Below, piece after piece: positions 13,663 to 23,325 of a stretch of 64,000 bases of DNA. Positions within the stretch are counted from its first letter, which is position 1, and the number at the start of each line of letters is the position of its first letter. Source of the DNA: Cyanidiococcus yangmingshanensis (lineage: Eukaryota; Rhodophyta; Bangiophyceae; Cyanidiales; Cyanidiaceae); NCBI GenBank assembly GCA_013995675.1, contig VWRR01000003.1:620001-684000 (forward strand). The letters run 5' to 3'. A program made the translations under genes and the position numbers. A model generated the notes under the pieces. The model was not told the origin of the DNA. It was given only the letters and a program-made list of their open reading frames with translations, and searched no databases.

Positions 13663-13969
13663 TGCGAGCGGCTGCCACGGAGACACCACTGCTCAAGCGC
13701 TGACACCTTCCGTTCAGTCGTCGCAGTCTCAAGAGAAACGTCCCCAGCGTCGTTTCTTCTATCGAAAAGGACCTGGGCTTCCGTTGGCACACACCCTTGA
13801 CCAGTTGGTGCGACAAACGAGCGTGCCTGTTGTTCGCGTCGTAGATACGAAACGACTCGTGAATGCGGATTCTGGCGCTACGGCCAAGCCGTTTCGAGCA
13901 TCGCTGGCGTCCAAGCGGCTTTCTATGCGATCGGCGTTGTGAGAGACCCTCCGATCGTTCCCTGGTCAA
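13589..13969 (+). CDS. Possible unstarted open frame
   Basis: A plus-strand frame without an ATG near its beginning reads with natural composition (RFFYRKGPGLPLAHTLDQLV, VPVVRVVDTKRLVN, KPFRASLASKRLSM). It overlaps the N-terminal part of the glycerophosphodiesterase on the other strand, so at most one of the two readings is coding there. No family recognised. Reported because it is not obvious from ATG-based gene finding. Confidence 0.15.
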
Positions 13970-14077
13970 CGCTGAAGCATGAAGATTGATCTCTCGAAAC
14001 ATGCTGCATGAAGTGTACGCATCCAGGGTCACTATTGACGCGTAGAAGATGATTATGAGCTTTAAGGATATGCTCAT

Positions 14078-14810
14078 GGTTGTTTTTTACCCGTATCTGT
14101 TGTCTCGTGTGTGTGTGGAAAACGCGCCCGAGTATCTACAAGCTTGCTTTGGTCGACCACTGAATCACACAAGATAACTAATCAGATTCTCAAAGGTAAA
14201 TGTAAGTGATCCTGTTGTTCCATGTAGGTCGCTTGTCTCATTGAATTGCCCGAGTCTCTCGCTGTCTCGTATCGTTGTGCATGACGGTGCAGGGGTCGCC
14301 TCTGGCACTGCAACCATTCGGATAGGGCAGCATCTCGATGCGTTTCATTCGGATCAGCTCGTCGATGCGGGTGTCGCAGCTTGCTTCGAATCTTGTTTCT
14401 GGCTGATCAATGGCTGCGATCGCCTTTAAAGTTCAATCATGTCCGGGGCGTTGGGGTTACGAGCGATCAGCAGTCGCGGATCCGTCCGAAACGAATCGCT
14501 GCTTGGAACTCGTCGGCACCTCGGGTTCGGGTTCAGCTAGATGCAGGCTTTCCTTTATGGCGTGGCGTCGAGTAGGCCGGCCCCTGTTGGGTAAGATGGG
14601 TTGCCGATGCTCGGCAGACGCGCTGCGTCCCTTTCCAGAAAGAACACATTACTTCGAAACAATCGAGGGGAATCTACGTGCTGTTGCGCCTTTTCAAACG
14701 GGCGCCTGTCCGTACCTTGAGCCCCATGACGCGCTCTATCATCTTACCGTCGGATGCAGCGAGTCCAGTGCCATTCCGCAGATCAGCGCACGTCAAGTTC
14801 AAGGAGCCAC
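14078..14810. other. Intergenic with a weak plus-strand frame
   Basis: A plus-strand ATG frame from 14410 to 14925 (171 codons) overlaps the 3' end of the GST gene and has no recognisable motif. Otherwise nothing is seen. Confidence 0.35.
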
Positions 14811-15383
14811 CTACGCTTTGGCCATCGCTTGGCGCTCTTTCACCCTTTCCACGTATCCATTCAAATGGGAATACGGTTTCATATCCACTTTGTCTGGGAA
14901 AAACATCGTTATGTATGAAAGATAGGTGCCAAGGGCAACGTCCGCCACGCTAAACTCGCCACCCAGCGCGAACGAGTGTTTTGCAAAGTGCTGGTCTAGC
15001 GCAGCCAACAAACCCGGAAGCTGCTTCTCGCGCAACGACTCTGTAAAAGCTGCGGTCGCAAGCGTCGAGTTCGCGAACAGGACCCATTGAGTGATTTCAG
15101 CCTTCTTGCGCAGGTCCTTCGGAAACGTCGGATCGTACTTCTCCGCAAGGTACAGGAGAATCGCTCCAGACTCGCTCAGCGACCAAGGCTCGGGACCCGT
15201 TTCTTGAAGTGCAGGAACTTTCCCAAACGGATTCACGCGGAGAAAGTCTGGCGACTTGTGCTCCCCTTTGGACATATCCAGATTGACCACGTCTACAGGC
15301 GCTTTTAGCAACCGCAGGTACCACTCGACCATGCCACCACGAGAGTTTGGTGCGCTGTAAAGCACAGTCTTTCCAGCCGACAT
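14811..15383 (-). CDS. Glutathione S-transferase, short cytosolic type
   Basis: 190 residues from ATG 15383. The thioredoxin-like N-domain reads TVLYSAPNSRGGMVEWYLRL, then NPFGKVPAL (cis-Pro for glutathione backbone binding) and LSESGAILLYLAEKY (the E-S pair contacting gamma-Glu). The all-helical C-domain carries FALGGEFSVADVALGTYLSY, the family N-capping box and hydrophobic staple region. It conjugates glutathione to electrophiles or acts as a peroxidase. It is slightly shorter than typical 200-220 residue GSTs. A longer frame upstream (to 15503) contains no better start, so ATG 15383 is preferred. Confidence 0.85.
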   Translation of the reverse strand: MSAGKTVLYSAPNSRGGMVEWYLRLLKAPVDVVNLDMSKGEHKSPDFLRVNPFGKVPALQETGPEPWSLSESGAILLYLAEKYDPTFPKDLRKKAEITQWVLFANSTLATAAFTESLREKQLPGLLAALDQHFAKHSFALGGEFSVADVALGTYLSYITMFFPDKVDMKPYSHLNGYVERVKERQAMAKA

Positions 15384-16050
15384 TGCTAGTTTTCCTGTAA
15401 CGTGTTTGTGATTCACAGCAAGTCTTGATCGATCGCGTGCCTCTAACCTGAACACCTCCGATGATAAACATGTAGTATTCGCGAGGTGCAGTCCTAGAAG
15501 CAATCACGACTGCTGTACGTCGCTGAGCGATCCATCGCGCGCTCGGGTCGCCACCGCCGTGGATGTGCAAAGAAAGGCGTGTCGTCCCCGCAGTCGTGTC
15601 CGGCACAGGAACGCTAGGGGGCAGCATCCGCTGGCCGAGTCCATCGGATCGGGTCGGATGGCCGGATGATCAGAGAGACCGGATAGTACAAGATTGGACA
15701 AGAACAGAAGACCCAGAGGGTGCACGATCGAAACAAGAACATATTGGATTAGAGGGTATGAAACTGGACAAGGACTGATAAAGGCCATCTCGCTCGATTC
15801 AGGGAACGAACGCTGGCTGGTTTTCGCGTGCCAACACCCGGAAACGGCCACGCGGCGCGGACCGTGGCGGTTCACGGCGACGCCGACCCGGACGCCGTGG
15901 CGGATCATTGTGCGGTCGATATGAACTGCGGCTCGTAGCGCTGCTGTTTCGTCTCCAGCTGACATGGTTGGTTTCGTGCTGGGGTCTTGGTCTTCGCTAA
16001 GAGAGCCTGGAATTCGCTTAACAAAGTCGGAATGGTTATGTGGGCGTCCC
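15384..16050. other. Divergent intergenic region GST / TypA
   Basis: Open frames on the minus strand here run antisense into TypA and look like shadows. No conserved feature. Likely holds both promoters. Confidence 0.4.
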
Positions 16051-18035
16051 ATGAGGGGGCTTTTAGGGCCGTTGCCTAAGACCGGAGGGCGGTGCCATAC
16101 GTTTTTTTGGCTCGTCGACCGCTCGCGCGCTTCGAGCACGACTCGGAAGCCCCGACGCGACGTCTTCTGTTGCAGGTACAAGCACAATCGCCAGCAGTTC
16201 GACCTCGGGAGAATGTCATTAACATCGCTATCTGCGCGCACGTTGATCATGGCAAAACAACACTGGTCGACGCGATTTTGCATCACGCAAAAGCGTTTCG
16301 CGAGAACCAAGCAGTGTCGGACCTCGTTATGGACAGCAATGAGCTGGAGCGCGAACGAGGCATTACCTATCCTATCGAAAAACACTGCTGTGCGGTATCG
16401 TGATGTGCGTATTAACGTGATCGACACTCCTGGACACGCGGACTTTGGCGGAGAGGTGCAACGGGTCCTCTCCATGGCCGATGCGATGCTCCTGGTGGTT
16501 GACTCAGTCGAGGGACCCCGTCCGCAGACGCGCTATGTGTTGCGGGAAGCACTGCAACTGGGACAACGAGTGCTTGTGGTGATCAACAAAATTGATCGGC
16601 CAGCAGCCCGACCAGTCTATGTGGTCAACAAGACCTTTGACTTGTTTGTGGAGCTCGGTGCCACCGACGAACAAGCCGATTTTCCAATTGTCTACACGTC
16701 GGCTTTGAAGCGCATCGCCGGTCCTTGCTCCAGATCGGATGGCAACGGATATGGAACCACTGTTTGAGCAGATCCTCGGTTTGCCGCGGCCCATGGTGGC
16801 GCCAGACGCGCCACTTCAACTTCTCGTTAGCAATATAAGTTATGACGAGTACAAGGGATTGCTGGGCATTGGTCGAATCTGCGCTGGCACATTGCGCAAA
16901 GGCCAAGTCGTGCGCGTCGGCAGACCGACAAACGAGGGCACCCAGCTGCGAACTGCTCGCGTTGATGAGGTCTTTCTCTTCGAGAACCTGGGTCGAGTCA
17001 GTGTCGATGGGGCGCACGCCGGTGATATCGTCACTGTTGCCGGCATTGAGAACATCCGTATAGGAGACACCGTTTGTGACGCTGAGAAGCCCCTTCCCTC
17101 TACCGCCAATCCAAATCGAAGAGCCGACGGTGCGGATGTCGGTGGCGATCAACACCACCCCCTTTGCCGGGCGAGAGGGCCGTTTTCTAACAAGCCGACA
17201 AGCTGCGTGATCGTTTGGAGCGCGAGACGTTGACGAATGTTGCACTTCGGGTTCTCGATAGTGAAAAGGCAGATTCGTTCACCGTATGTGGGCGAGGAGC
17301 TCTCCATTTGACCATCCTCATAGAGACCATGCGTCGAGAGGGCTTTGAAATGGTGGTCGGCACCCCAGAAGTGATCTTCAAGATGGATGAGACCACCAAC
17401 ACGCTTTTAGAGCCATTCGATCATGTTGAGGTTCAAGTTCCAGAGGAATACGTCGGTGCGGTCGTGGATGCGTTGGCCAAACGCCGGGGCGAGATGATCA
17501 ACCTCATGCACAACCATGAGAACGAGCAGTTCAGCGTTGTCGAGTATGCCGTGCCAACACGGGGTCTATTCGGTCTCAACAATGCGCTTATGACCTTGAC
17601 ACGAGGTACGGCTATTATTCACAGCTCGTTTGATTCGTACCGTCCCTATCTGGGTCCGATCCGCCTGCGGGAAGGTAGGCTCGCTTTTAGCACACGAAAC
17701 GGGTCGAGCTACGACACACGGGGTAGAGTCTGCCCAGGAACGAGGGCAAGCTATTCGTTGTCCCTGGCGATGAAGTCTACGAAAATCAGATCATTGGTGA
17801 GAACAAGTATCCCGATGACCTGCGCGTGAACGTCTGCCGCGTCAAGCAGCTGACGAATCACCGCAGTGCCACGAAGGAGGTTGCAAAGACCCTGCAAGGC
17901 ATTCGCACACTAACACTCGATGATGCACTTGAGTACATTCGTGGTGAAAACGAGTTCGTTGAGGCAACGCCTCAGAGTGTGCGCATGTTTAAGATTCCCA
18001 GCAAGCGGAAGCAGACTGTCGCGGGTAAAAGTTAA
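16051..18035 (+). CDS. TypA/BipA ribosome-associated GTPase, plastid, many frame breaks
   Basis: Translational GTPase related to EF-G; the plant plastid form (SVR3) supports ribosome assembly and chilling/stress tolerance. All G motifs are present: [15 protein letters not shown] (G1), ERERGIT (G2), [12 protein letters not shown] (G3), NKIDRP (G4) and TSAL (G5). The TypA-specific C-terminal region follows: [58 protein letters not shown] and LDDALEYI. The conserved protein runs across at least six one-base frame changes (near 16370, 16725, 17095, 17195, 17685, 17748), both gains and losses. ATG 16051 gives a basic leader that could be a transit peptide, but reaching the G domain from it needs another frame change. 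Whole length about 660 residues, as expected. Either a heavily mis-called gene or a very young pseudogene. Confidence 0.9.
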
Positions 18036-19219
18036 GCATGCCCCTGTTCAATCGGTTTGATCATTGGTTTCATTCAGTGCATTTTGCATCGAACCGGCAA
18101 AAGATCCGTTCATGTCGTTTGCTTGTGAACATACCCTGGCCTGCGCTCTGTGCGCCAATGCATTCGGTAGCGCGCGGGCAAAACTCCACGAAATGGTCGT
18201 CGAAATTCAGGTAGGCCCCGGTCGTTGTCTCGTGATCGCAGGATAAACGCTAGCTGTGGCCACGTCGCTTCCGAGTCGCTTTGTCTTCGACGTCCAGCTT
18301 GGCAGCAGGAGTGCCCGCTTGCGATCCGCGGACCAGAGCGCGTAACGCGTCTCTTGATCGGGAATGGTCTTGTTGGATGGGTTGCTCGACACTTGGATAT
18401 CGCACGTTGGTCGTCACTGGAAACTCCTGGCGTTCTTGGGTCGAGCTCGCAGCCGATGGCTCGCATTTAGGCCGACGTTTCAAACGCTTATCTCCTTGCA
18501 CCTTGGCCACGATCACGTGCTCGCTTCTGGGTTTTCCGTGCCATTTTGGCGACCGCACGCTGGAACGTGCTGAGCGAGTCGTCATTGCACATCATGCAGG
18601 GTCATGGTGACCAGAGCACAAGCTCTTCAAGGCGCCAAGTCATCGGAGGTCAGCACCAAGACGCTCGAGACGGCAACGCATACTCTCCAGGCACGTGCAA
18701 CAGCGCCAAATATAGCTCTTTCGTTCATGACACAAGTGTGGAATTCGGAGGATCATGCGATTTCTCATGATGGGCCTGTTTTCATCCCGAGCGACAGCTT
18801 TTCGTCGTCGAGCGCTGCGCTCAAAGTGAATCCTAGATTGCTCATTAAAGGGTTCGGTTACGTTTCGTCGATTTGTGAGCAGTTCTGCGTAGGTGCATAC
18901 CTGCCGACGCAGTGATCCGTTGCAATCAAGCTGACTGGATCCCAGTAACTTGATCGCGAGCTCGGCGACATTTTGTCATAGATACCTCGCACAGTGCTGG
19001 GCTTCGAATCTAACCCAGGATTGTGCCGCATTCGACCGCTCCGGTGATACAACACTGTATCGTTCTTATGCTTGCGGTAGCGTACCAAGAACTAGTTCTC
19101 GATCCGGTGAGCCGATAACAAGCTCTGGCCTGTGACGGGACCTGGGTGAGTCCTTTCAATCTGTCGATTCCGTTGTGGAGACGAAATATTCGCGAAGACG
19201 CCGTACGGCCTCCTCCAGG
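18036..19219. other. Mostly intergenic; weak candidate frames
   Basis: The best candidate is a minus-strand ATG frame at 18250-18585 (111 residues, very Lys/Arg-rich). An overlapping minus frame also reads naturally (TRYALWSADRKRALLLPSW). They may be pieces of one small gene broken by a base error, but no family is recognised. Nothing supported in 18790-19200. Confidence 0.3.
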
Positions 19220-20056
19220 TCAGCGTAGGGTCGGTTTTCCCCGATGAGCTCCTGCATGGCCTCCCAGGATCGCTTGTCGTAACATCTGAGCGAGCCGTTC
19301 TGTTCCAATTTCCCGCATCAAGGACTCATTTCGTCGGTACACAAGCTCTGTTGGTATGCCGCGCTGACCCCGCTGTACCTGCTCGGTCCGCAGGATATTG
19401 ATCATGGGATATGGAGAGCGGCGGACGAAATTCGCTGCATGACCGCCTTGAGCGCCTTGGACACTAATGCGGTCTCTTCCGTCACGGAATGCATACTCCG
19501 GATGGAAAAAGACCAGTTGAATGAAGGACTCCAGTTGGAGTGTCTCCAATGCCGAGACCAAGGGTCCACTCATTGCATCGAAGCCGTCGATCCCACCGAG
19601 CGCCGCTGGCAGCACCAGTAACGTGGTTGCAATCTCCTTTGCAGTTGCTTTCCTCAAAAGAGCGACTTCCCTCCAAAAATCCAGGTATATTTGTTCAGGA
19701 CTCATCGCATGCGATATGGCGTAGCGTACATTGCCGGCCGGAAGCCCACCGCGCTCAGACGACATCATGAACGGACAGACAGCTGCGTCGACAATCAGAT
19801 GCTGCACCCAACGTCGCGTCTCCGTCAGGATACAATCATCTGGTGGAGCATTCGAACGACTCGACGACCTCGTCATTTCACCGTGGCCATATTCAGGGGC
19901 CACGCTCGACGTCTCGGTTTGGACAGCGTTTCCTTCGGGCATTTCCGCTGTATCCTCTTCACGAGATGCAGCGCAACAGGGCCGCGAACCGGGGATCGAG
20001 AAAATCGTCATCGTCATCGCTCCAGAAAGGATCACTCTCGCCCGTTGCCCCATCAT
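19220..20056 (-). CDS. DUF1415 family protein
   Basis: Matches the DUF1415 family of bacteria and algae, of unknown function: RRWVQHLIVDAAVCPF corresponds to the family W...LCPF start, ATTLLVLPAAL follows, then QLVFFHPEYAF, NFVRRSPYPMINILR and YRRNESLMREIG. These Cys-Pro, His-Pro and Asn-Arg-Ser-Pro-Tyr-Pro blocks are the family hallmarks. The frame overlaps by 98 bases the end of a longer minus-strand frame (19959-20978), and both are natural across the join. They are probably one protein interrupted by a one-base break near 19985; a separate gene starting at MTMTIFSIPG is the alternative. Function unknown. Confidence 0.7.
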   Translation of the reverse strand: MMGQRARVILSGAMTMTIFSIPGSRPCCAASREEDTAEMPEGNAVQTETSSVAPEYGHGEMTRSSSRSNAPPDDCILTETRRWVQHLIVDAAVCPFMMSSERGGLPAGNVRYAISHAMSPEQIYLDFWREVALLRKATAKEIATTLLVLPAALGGIDGFDAMSGPLVSALETLQLESFIQLVFFHPEYAFRDGRDRISVQGAQGGHAANFVRRSPYPMINILRTEQVQRGQRGIPTELVYRRNESLMREIGTERLAQMLRQAILGGHAGAHRGKPTLR

Positions 20057-20978
20057 TCAGTATCGATGCCATGGTCGAGCCTTTTCTCAACCGGAAGCAA
20101 AGACATGGTGCTTGCTCCCTCGAATCATAGACTGAAAGGAAAATCTCCGAGCCCAGCACGTCGCCCATATCGGCACATTCGCGGATATGCGCGATCAGGG
20201 CACTGGACAGGGGCGCGCCGAGATACGGCACCGCTAGGATGGTACCGGCTGTGGACGACTGGGCGACGTGCTCTACACACGCCCAGAAACCGGTGAGCGT
20301 ATCTTCTATTCTCGAGCAGTTTTCCAAGATGTTGATGGAAGATATCGTATGCTGCTCTCCTCGATGCTGTAACCAGTGGAGTACGCGCTCACGGGTGATC
20401 TGTGGCGCTTCCGCTTTGAGACTGTGTGCCTCGTCAGTATTCGAGGTACTTGAAGGCTGCCTGCCGTCCAAACCTTCTCCCGTTTTTACGGGCTTGGATG
20501 GCTCAGCGGAACTTTTTGCTCGGAAATAGCGCCGCGGTTTCGGTTCTGATGGCCCTGACGCCTGTGCCGAGGTGAATTGAACCCCTCGAGTCGCCGAAGG
20601 ACGAGACACGCGACAGCTCGCTCGCTGACATAGCCTGGACGCGGTCGAAGAGACACCATTCAAACGTCTACGTGTTGCACTTGACTGAATAGATTGATTG
20701 CGTGTCGTCCAGTCTTGTAATAGGACTTGGTATTGGCCATTGCGCGCGCGTGCGCTCAGCAATACGTTTAGAAAAAGCACCGGAACAGTCGTAAACTGTT
20801 GCCAAGCGGCTTTATCACGCCTGCATCTGACCTCGTAACCAGGATCAATCGTCCGTATTGCAATATTTCTTTCCATCCTTGTCGTTATGGCCGACTCCCA
20901 AACGCGTTCTACGTCGTAAGCATACACTTGTAACACAGGAGCAAGCATGGATATTGCACGACCCGAGAGTGCAGCCAT
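19959..20978 (-). CDS. N-terminal part of the DUF1415 protein, or separate unknown protein
   Basis: 339 residues from ATG 20978. A Ser/Thr/Arg-rich region (about 90-170) links to a folded-looking part (ERVLHWLQHRG, ISSINILENCSRIED, ILAVPYLGAPLSSALIAHIR) and a very acidic end (FWSDDDDDFLDPRFAALLR). The middle faintly recalls the RsfS/Iojap fold, but I would not assign it. The acidic segment runs into the DUF1415 frame after a single-base shift, suggesting a two-part plastid protein of about 580 residues. Not otherwise recognised. Confidence 0.45.
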   Translation of the reverse strand: MAALSGRAISMLAPVLQVYAYDVERVWESAITTRMERNIAIRTIDPGYEVRCRRDKAAWQQFTTVPVLFLNVLLSARARNGQYQVLLQDWTTRNQSIQSSATRRRLNGVSSTASRLCQRASCRVSRPSATRGVQFTSAQASGPSEPKPRRYFRAKSSAEPSKPVKTGEGLDGRQPSSTSNTDEAHSLKAEAPQITRERVLHWLQHRGEQHTISSINILENCSRIEDTLTGFWACVEHVAQSSTAGTILAVPYLGAPLSSALIAHIRECADMGDVLGSEIFLSVYDSREQAPCLCFRLRKGSTMASILNDGATGESDPFWSDDDDDFLDPRFAALLRCIS

Positions 20979-23325
20979 CGCGCATGCGATGCGGAGGCGA
21001 TCTGCACCGGCAGCGAATGGATCGATGGCCTCGCTGTCGTTCTCGATTCTTCTACTGGTTTATGGATTGCCCCACGCTGATGACAGAGCGGGTACGTGTC
21101 TGCGTCGTGGTGCCAGGTACAGAATGTTTAGCAAGTCACATATGGGGGTTCGTTCCCATGGAAAGGTCATGGCGTTGTCGCTGCTCGTCCTGGATGCGAT
21201 GGCAGCGCCTTGGCGTACCGCTCTTCGAGAACGTGTTTCCAGAGCTACGTTTGTGGAGGCGTTGCATCCGCGAGGCGGAGCCCATCTGTGCTGGCCGACT
21301 GGAAAATGAGGTTTTATTCAAAATATCAGCGGCTTGGGCCGTGCACGCAGTGTGAATGGCGTTCATGATTCTTTTCAGAGACGAATGTGTACCTGCCGTT
21401 TCTGAAGTCACCAGGATTTGTTTTCGGCTGGATTTTTTTTGGAGATGCACGTCCTTTTCATGTCCATCTTTCCGAAGAGACCGATCCGATGAGTTTCGGC
21501 TGGCTACATTCATTTGTTTTTAAGGAATTGCTGATCGAGTTTCGCTCGCGTATTCGAGGGTGCGATGCGATGCGCGTGCATGCGGCAGTTCGCGTTTGTT
21601 TGAATCGAAGCAACGTAACATCAGTGACAATGGATTCCATCTAGATGCATGAGCGCATTTCAATAAGGGACCTTGTGTTGATGGGGCGCTGTGAATCTGC
21701 AACGAAAGCGGACGTCGTCATCTGACCCGCCGAGTGGAATACGCTCCCATTTCTGTGTGTTCGGTAAAGATCATCTTCGTCTGGGTCGATGTCCTTCACG
21801 TTGCAGAGGCCGTAATGTGTGTGCTTGAGCGTTCGTCCTCCGTCATGCAGCCGACAGAGACCTGTCTATTCTAGCACTCTTCGACTGTGTCTCGATATAA
21901 GGAAACAAATTCAGCTCTCGTCTCGCATCATTAGACGTGAACGCTGATCCTCTGCATATGGGAGTAGAAATCAGTTGTTGCCGAATGGATCTCTCAGCGA
22001 TCCGATCTAATTTGTGCTGCAGTTCAGCAAGCACGACTTGACCGCTACCACTCCGGTCTGCAGACGCGTCACGTCAACGAGATACCATATCGCGATGCTT
22101 TAGACGCTTTTGCCGACCTCGCCCATCACCGATGAAACCATGTATCCAGAACTCGGACCGGTTTTCATCGGCATGACAACGGAAACATTCAACGTGGGGT
22201 CGAGCACCCCTCCCGTCTCCTATCGCTGGCAAGAATGCACCATCGACCCGCGCGATTGATGCGTTGCTCTTGGAGGCCCAGTTTAACTCATGATAGAGTA
22301 GCGCCTATTCACTGAGCCCATGAATCGATCATCTGTGGTGCCATTCCCCAGTCGAGTGCCGTCGAGTAAAATGTTCTGGCCTATACGTTCGGTCTCTGTA
22401 CGACCTCAGATGTGGCCGCCTTTGGCAGCTTGCAAGAGACCAGCCCACTGACATTATCCCAGGCTTTATGCTCCTGAATGCAAGCGCGATCAAAAGTTCG
22501 GCCCGGCGCTCTGCTGCCAGTTGTGTCTATGGTAGCGAAAAGCGCAAATGTAAGACGATCTCTATGAAAGCTGTGAATCATCGGCCATAGTTTGATGTAT
22601 CATTTTGATCACAAACCTTCAACGCTTCACCAAAACACAACAAAGAGCGTCATATCGATACCGATCGGATCATTTTTGTTACAACGTTCTGAACCAAACC
22701 TGTTCTGGGAAACGTCCATAAACCTCTAGCGTTCGTCCCGAAACCTCGTTCGTTCCACTTAACTTTCTACAATGTTTCTTGTCTGACCTATCGCATTCCT
22801 GCCGATCGCCTTCTCCTCAGTTGTGTCCAATCATAATTCGGGCACTTGACTATAAGCGCTTCGCCAACAGGTTATCGATCTGGTCGACCTCCTCTAGCCG
22901 GTAGGTGGCGAACCTTCCGCGGCAATCATGAACAGCGCTTTGGCCGCACAGCGATTCGTTTCTCCCACAACGAGTACAATCCAAGTCTTGTGCAGCCAAC
23001 GAGCCTTGTTCCGAAAACTAGTCTTGAGAGCGGACACAAGCAGCTCTATTGAGACCTGTCCTGCTCGGAGGTTGAAAAATATCGCCTTGGCACGTGATCA
23101 TTCGAAAAAGGGCTGAACATCCCGTCACCGAAGCAAGTAACCTGGAAACAGGTCTCCACCTCCGTGCGGTTCCGGGAGCACGAGGGAGCGCTTGACCCAT
23201 CGTGTCGGACTTGTTCACGATTTCCGAAAGTCTTAGCTACCGAGTCGCTTTAAATAGGGAGCGTATTGGGCACCTTCGTTTCACACCAGTGACAGGGCAA
23301 GACAGAGCTCAAGGTGGACGAAAGG
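20979..23325. other. Long divergent intergenic region
   Basis: 2.3 kb between two divergent genes, unusually long for this gene-dense region. Only short unconvincing frames occur, on both strands. A TTTAAATA box at about 23250 sits some 75 bases before the BAR/kinesin-like gene and is a plausible TATA element. A non-coding RNA could be here but I recognise none. Confidence 0.4.
23250..23260 (+). promoter_or_regulatory. TATA-like box
   Basis: TTTAAATAGGG lies about 70 bases upstream of the ATG at 23326, a reasonable position for a core promoter with a short leader. Based on position and sequence only. Confidence 0.25.

Noticed and set aside
15504-16475. 323-codon minus-strand open frame
   Set aside because: It is antisense to the TypA N-terminal region and G domain. 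Its translation has no motif, while the plus strand carries a universal GTPase signature.
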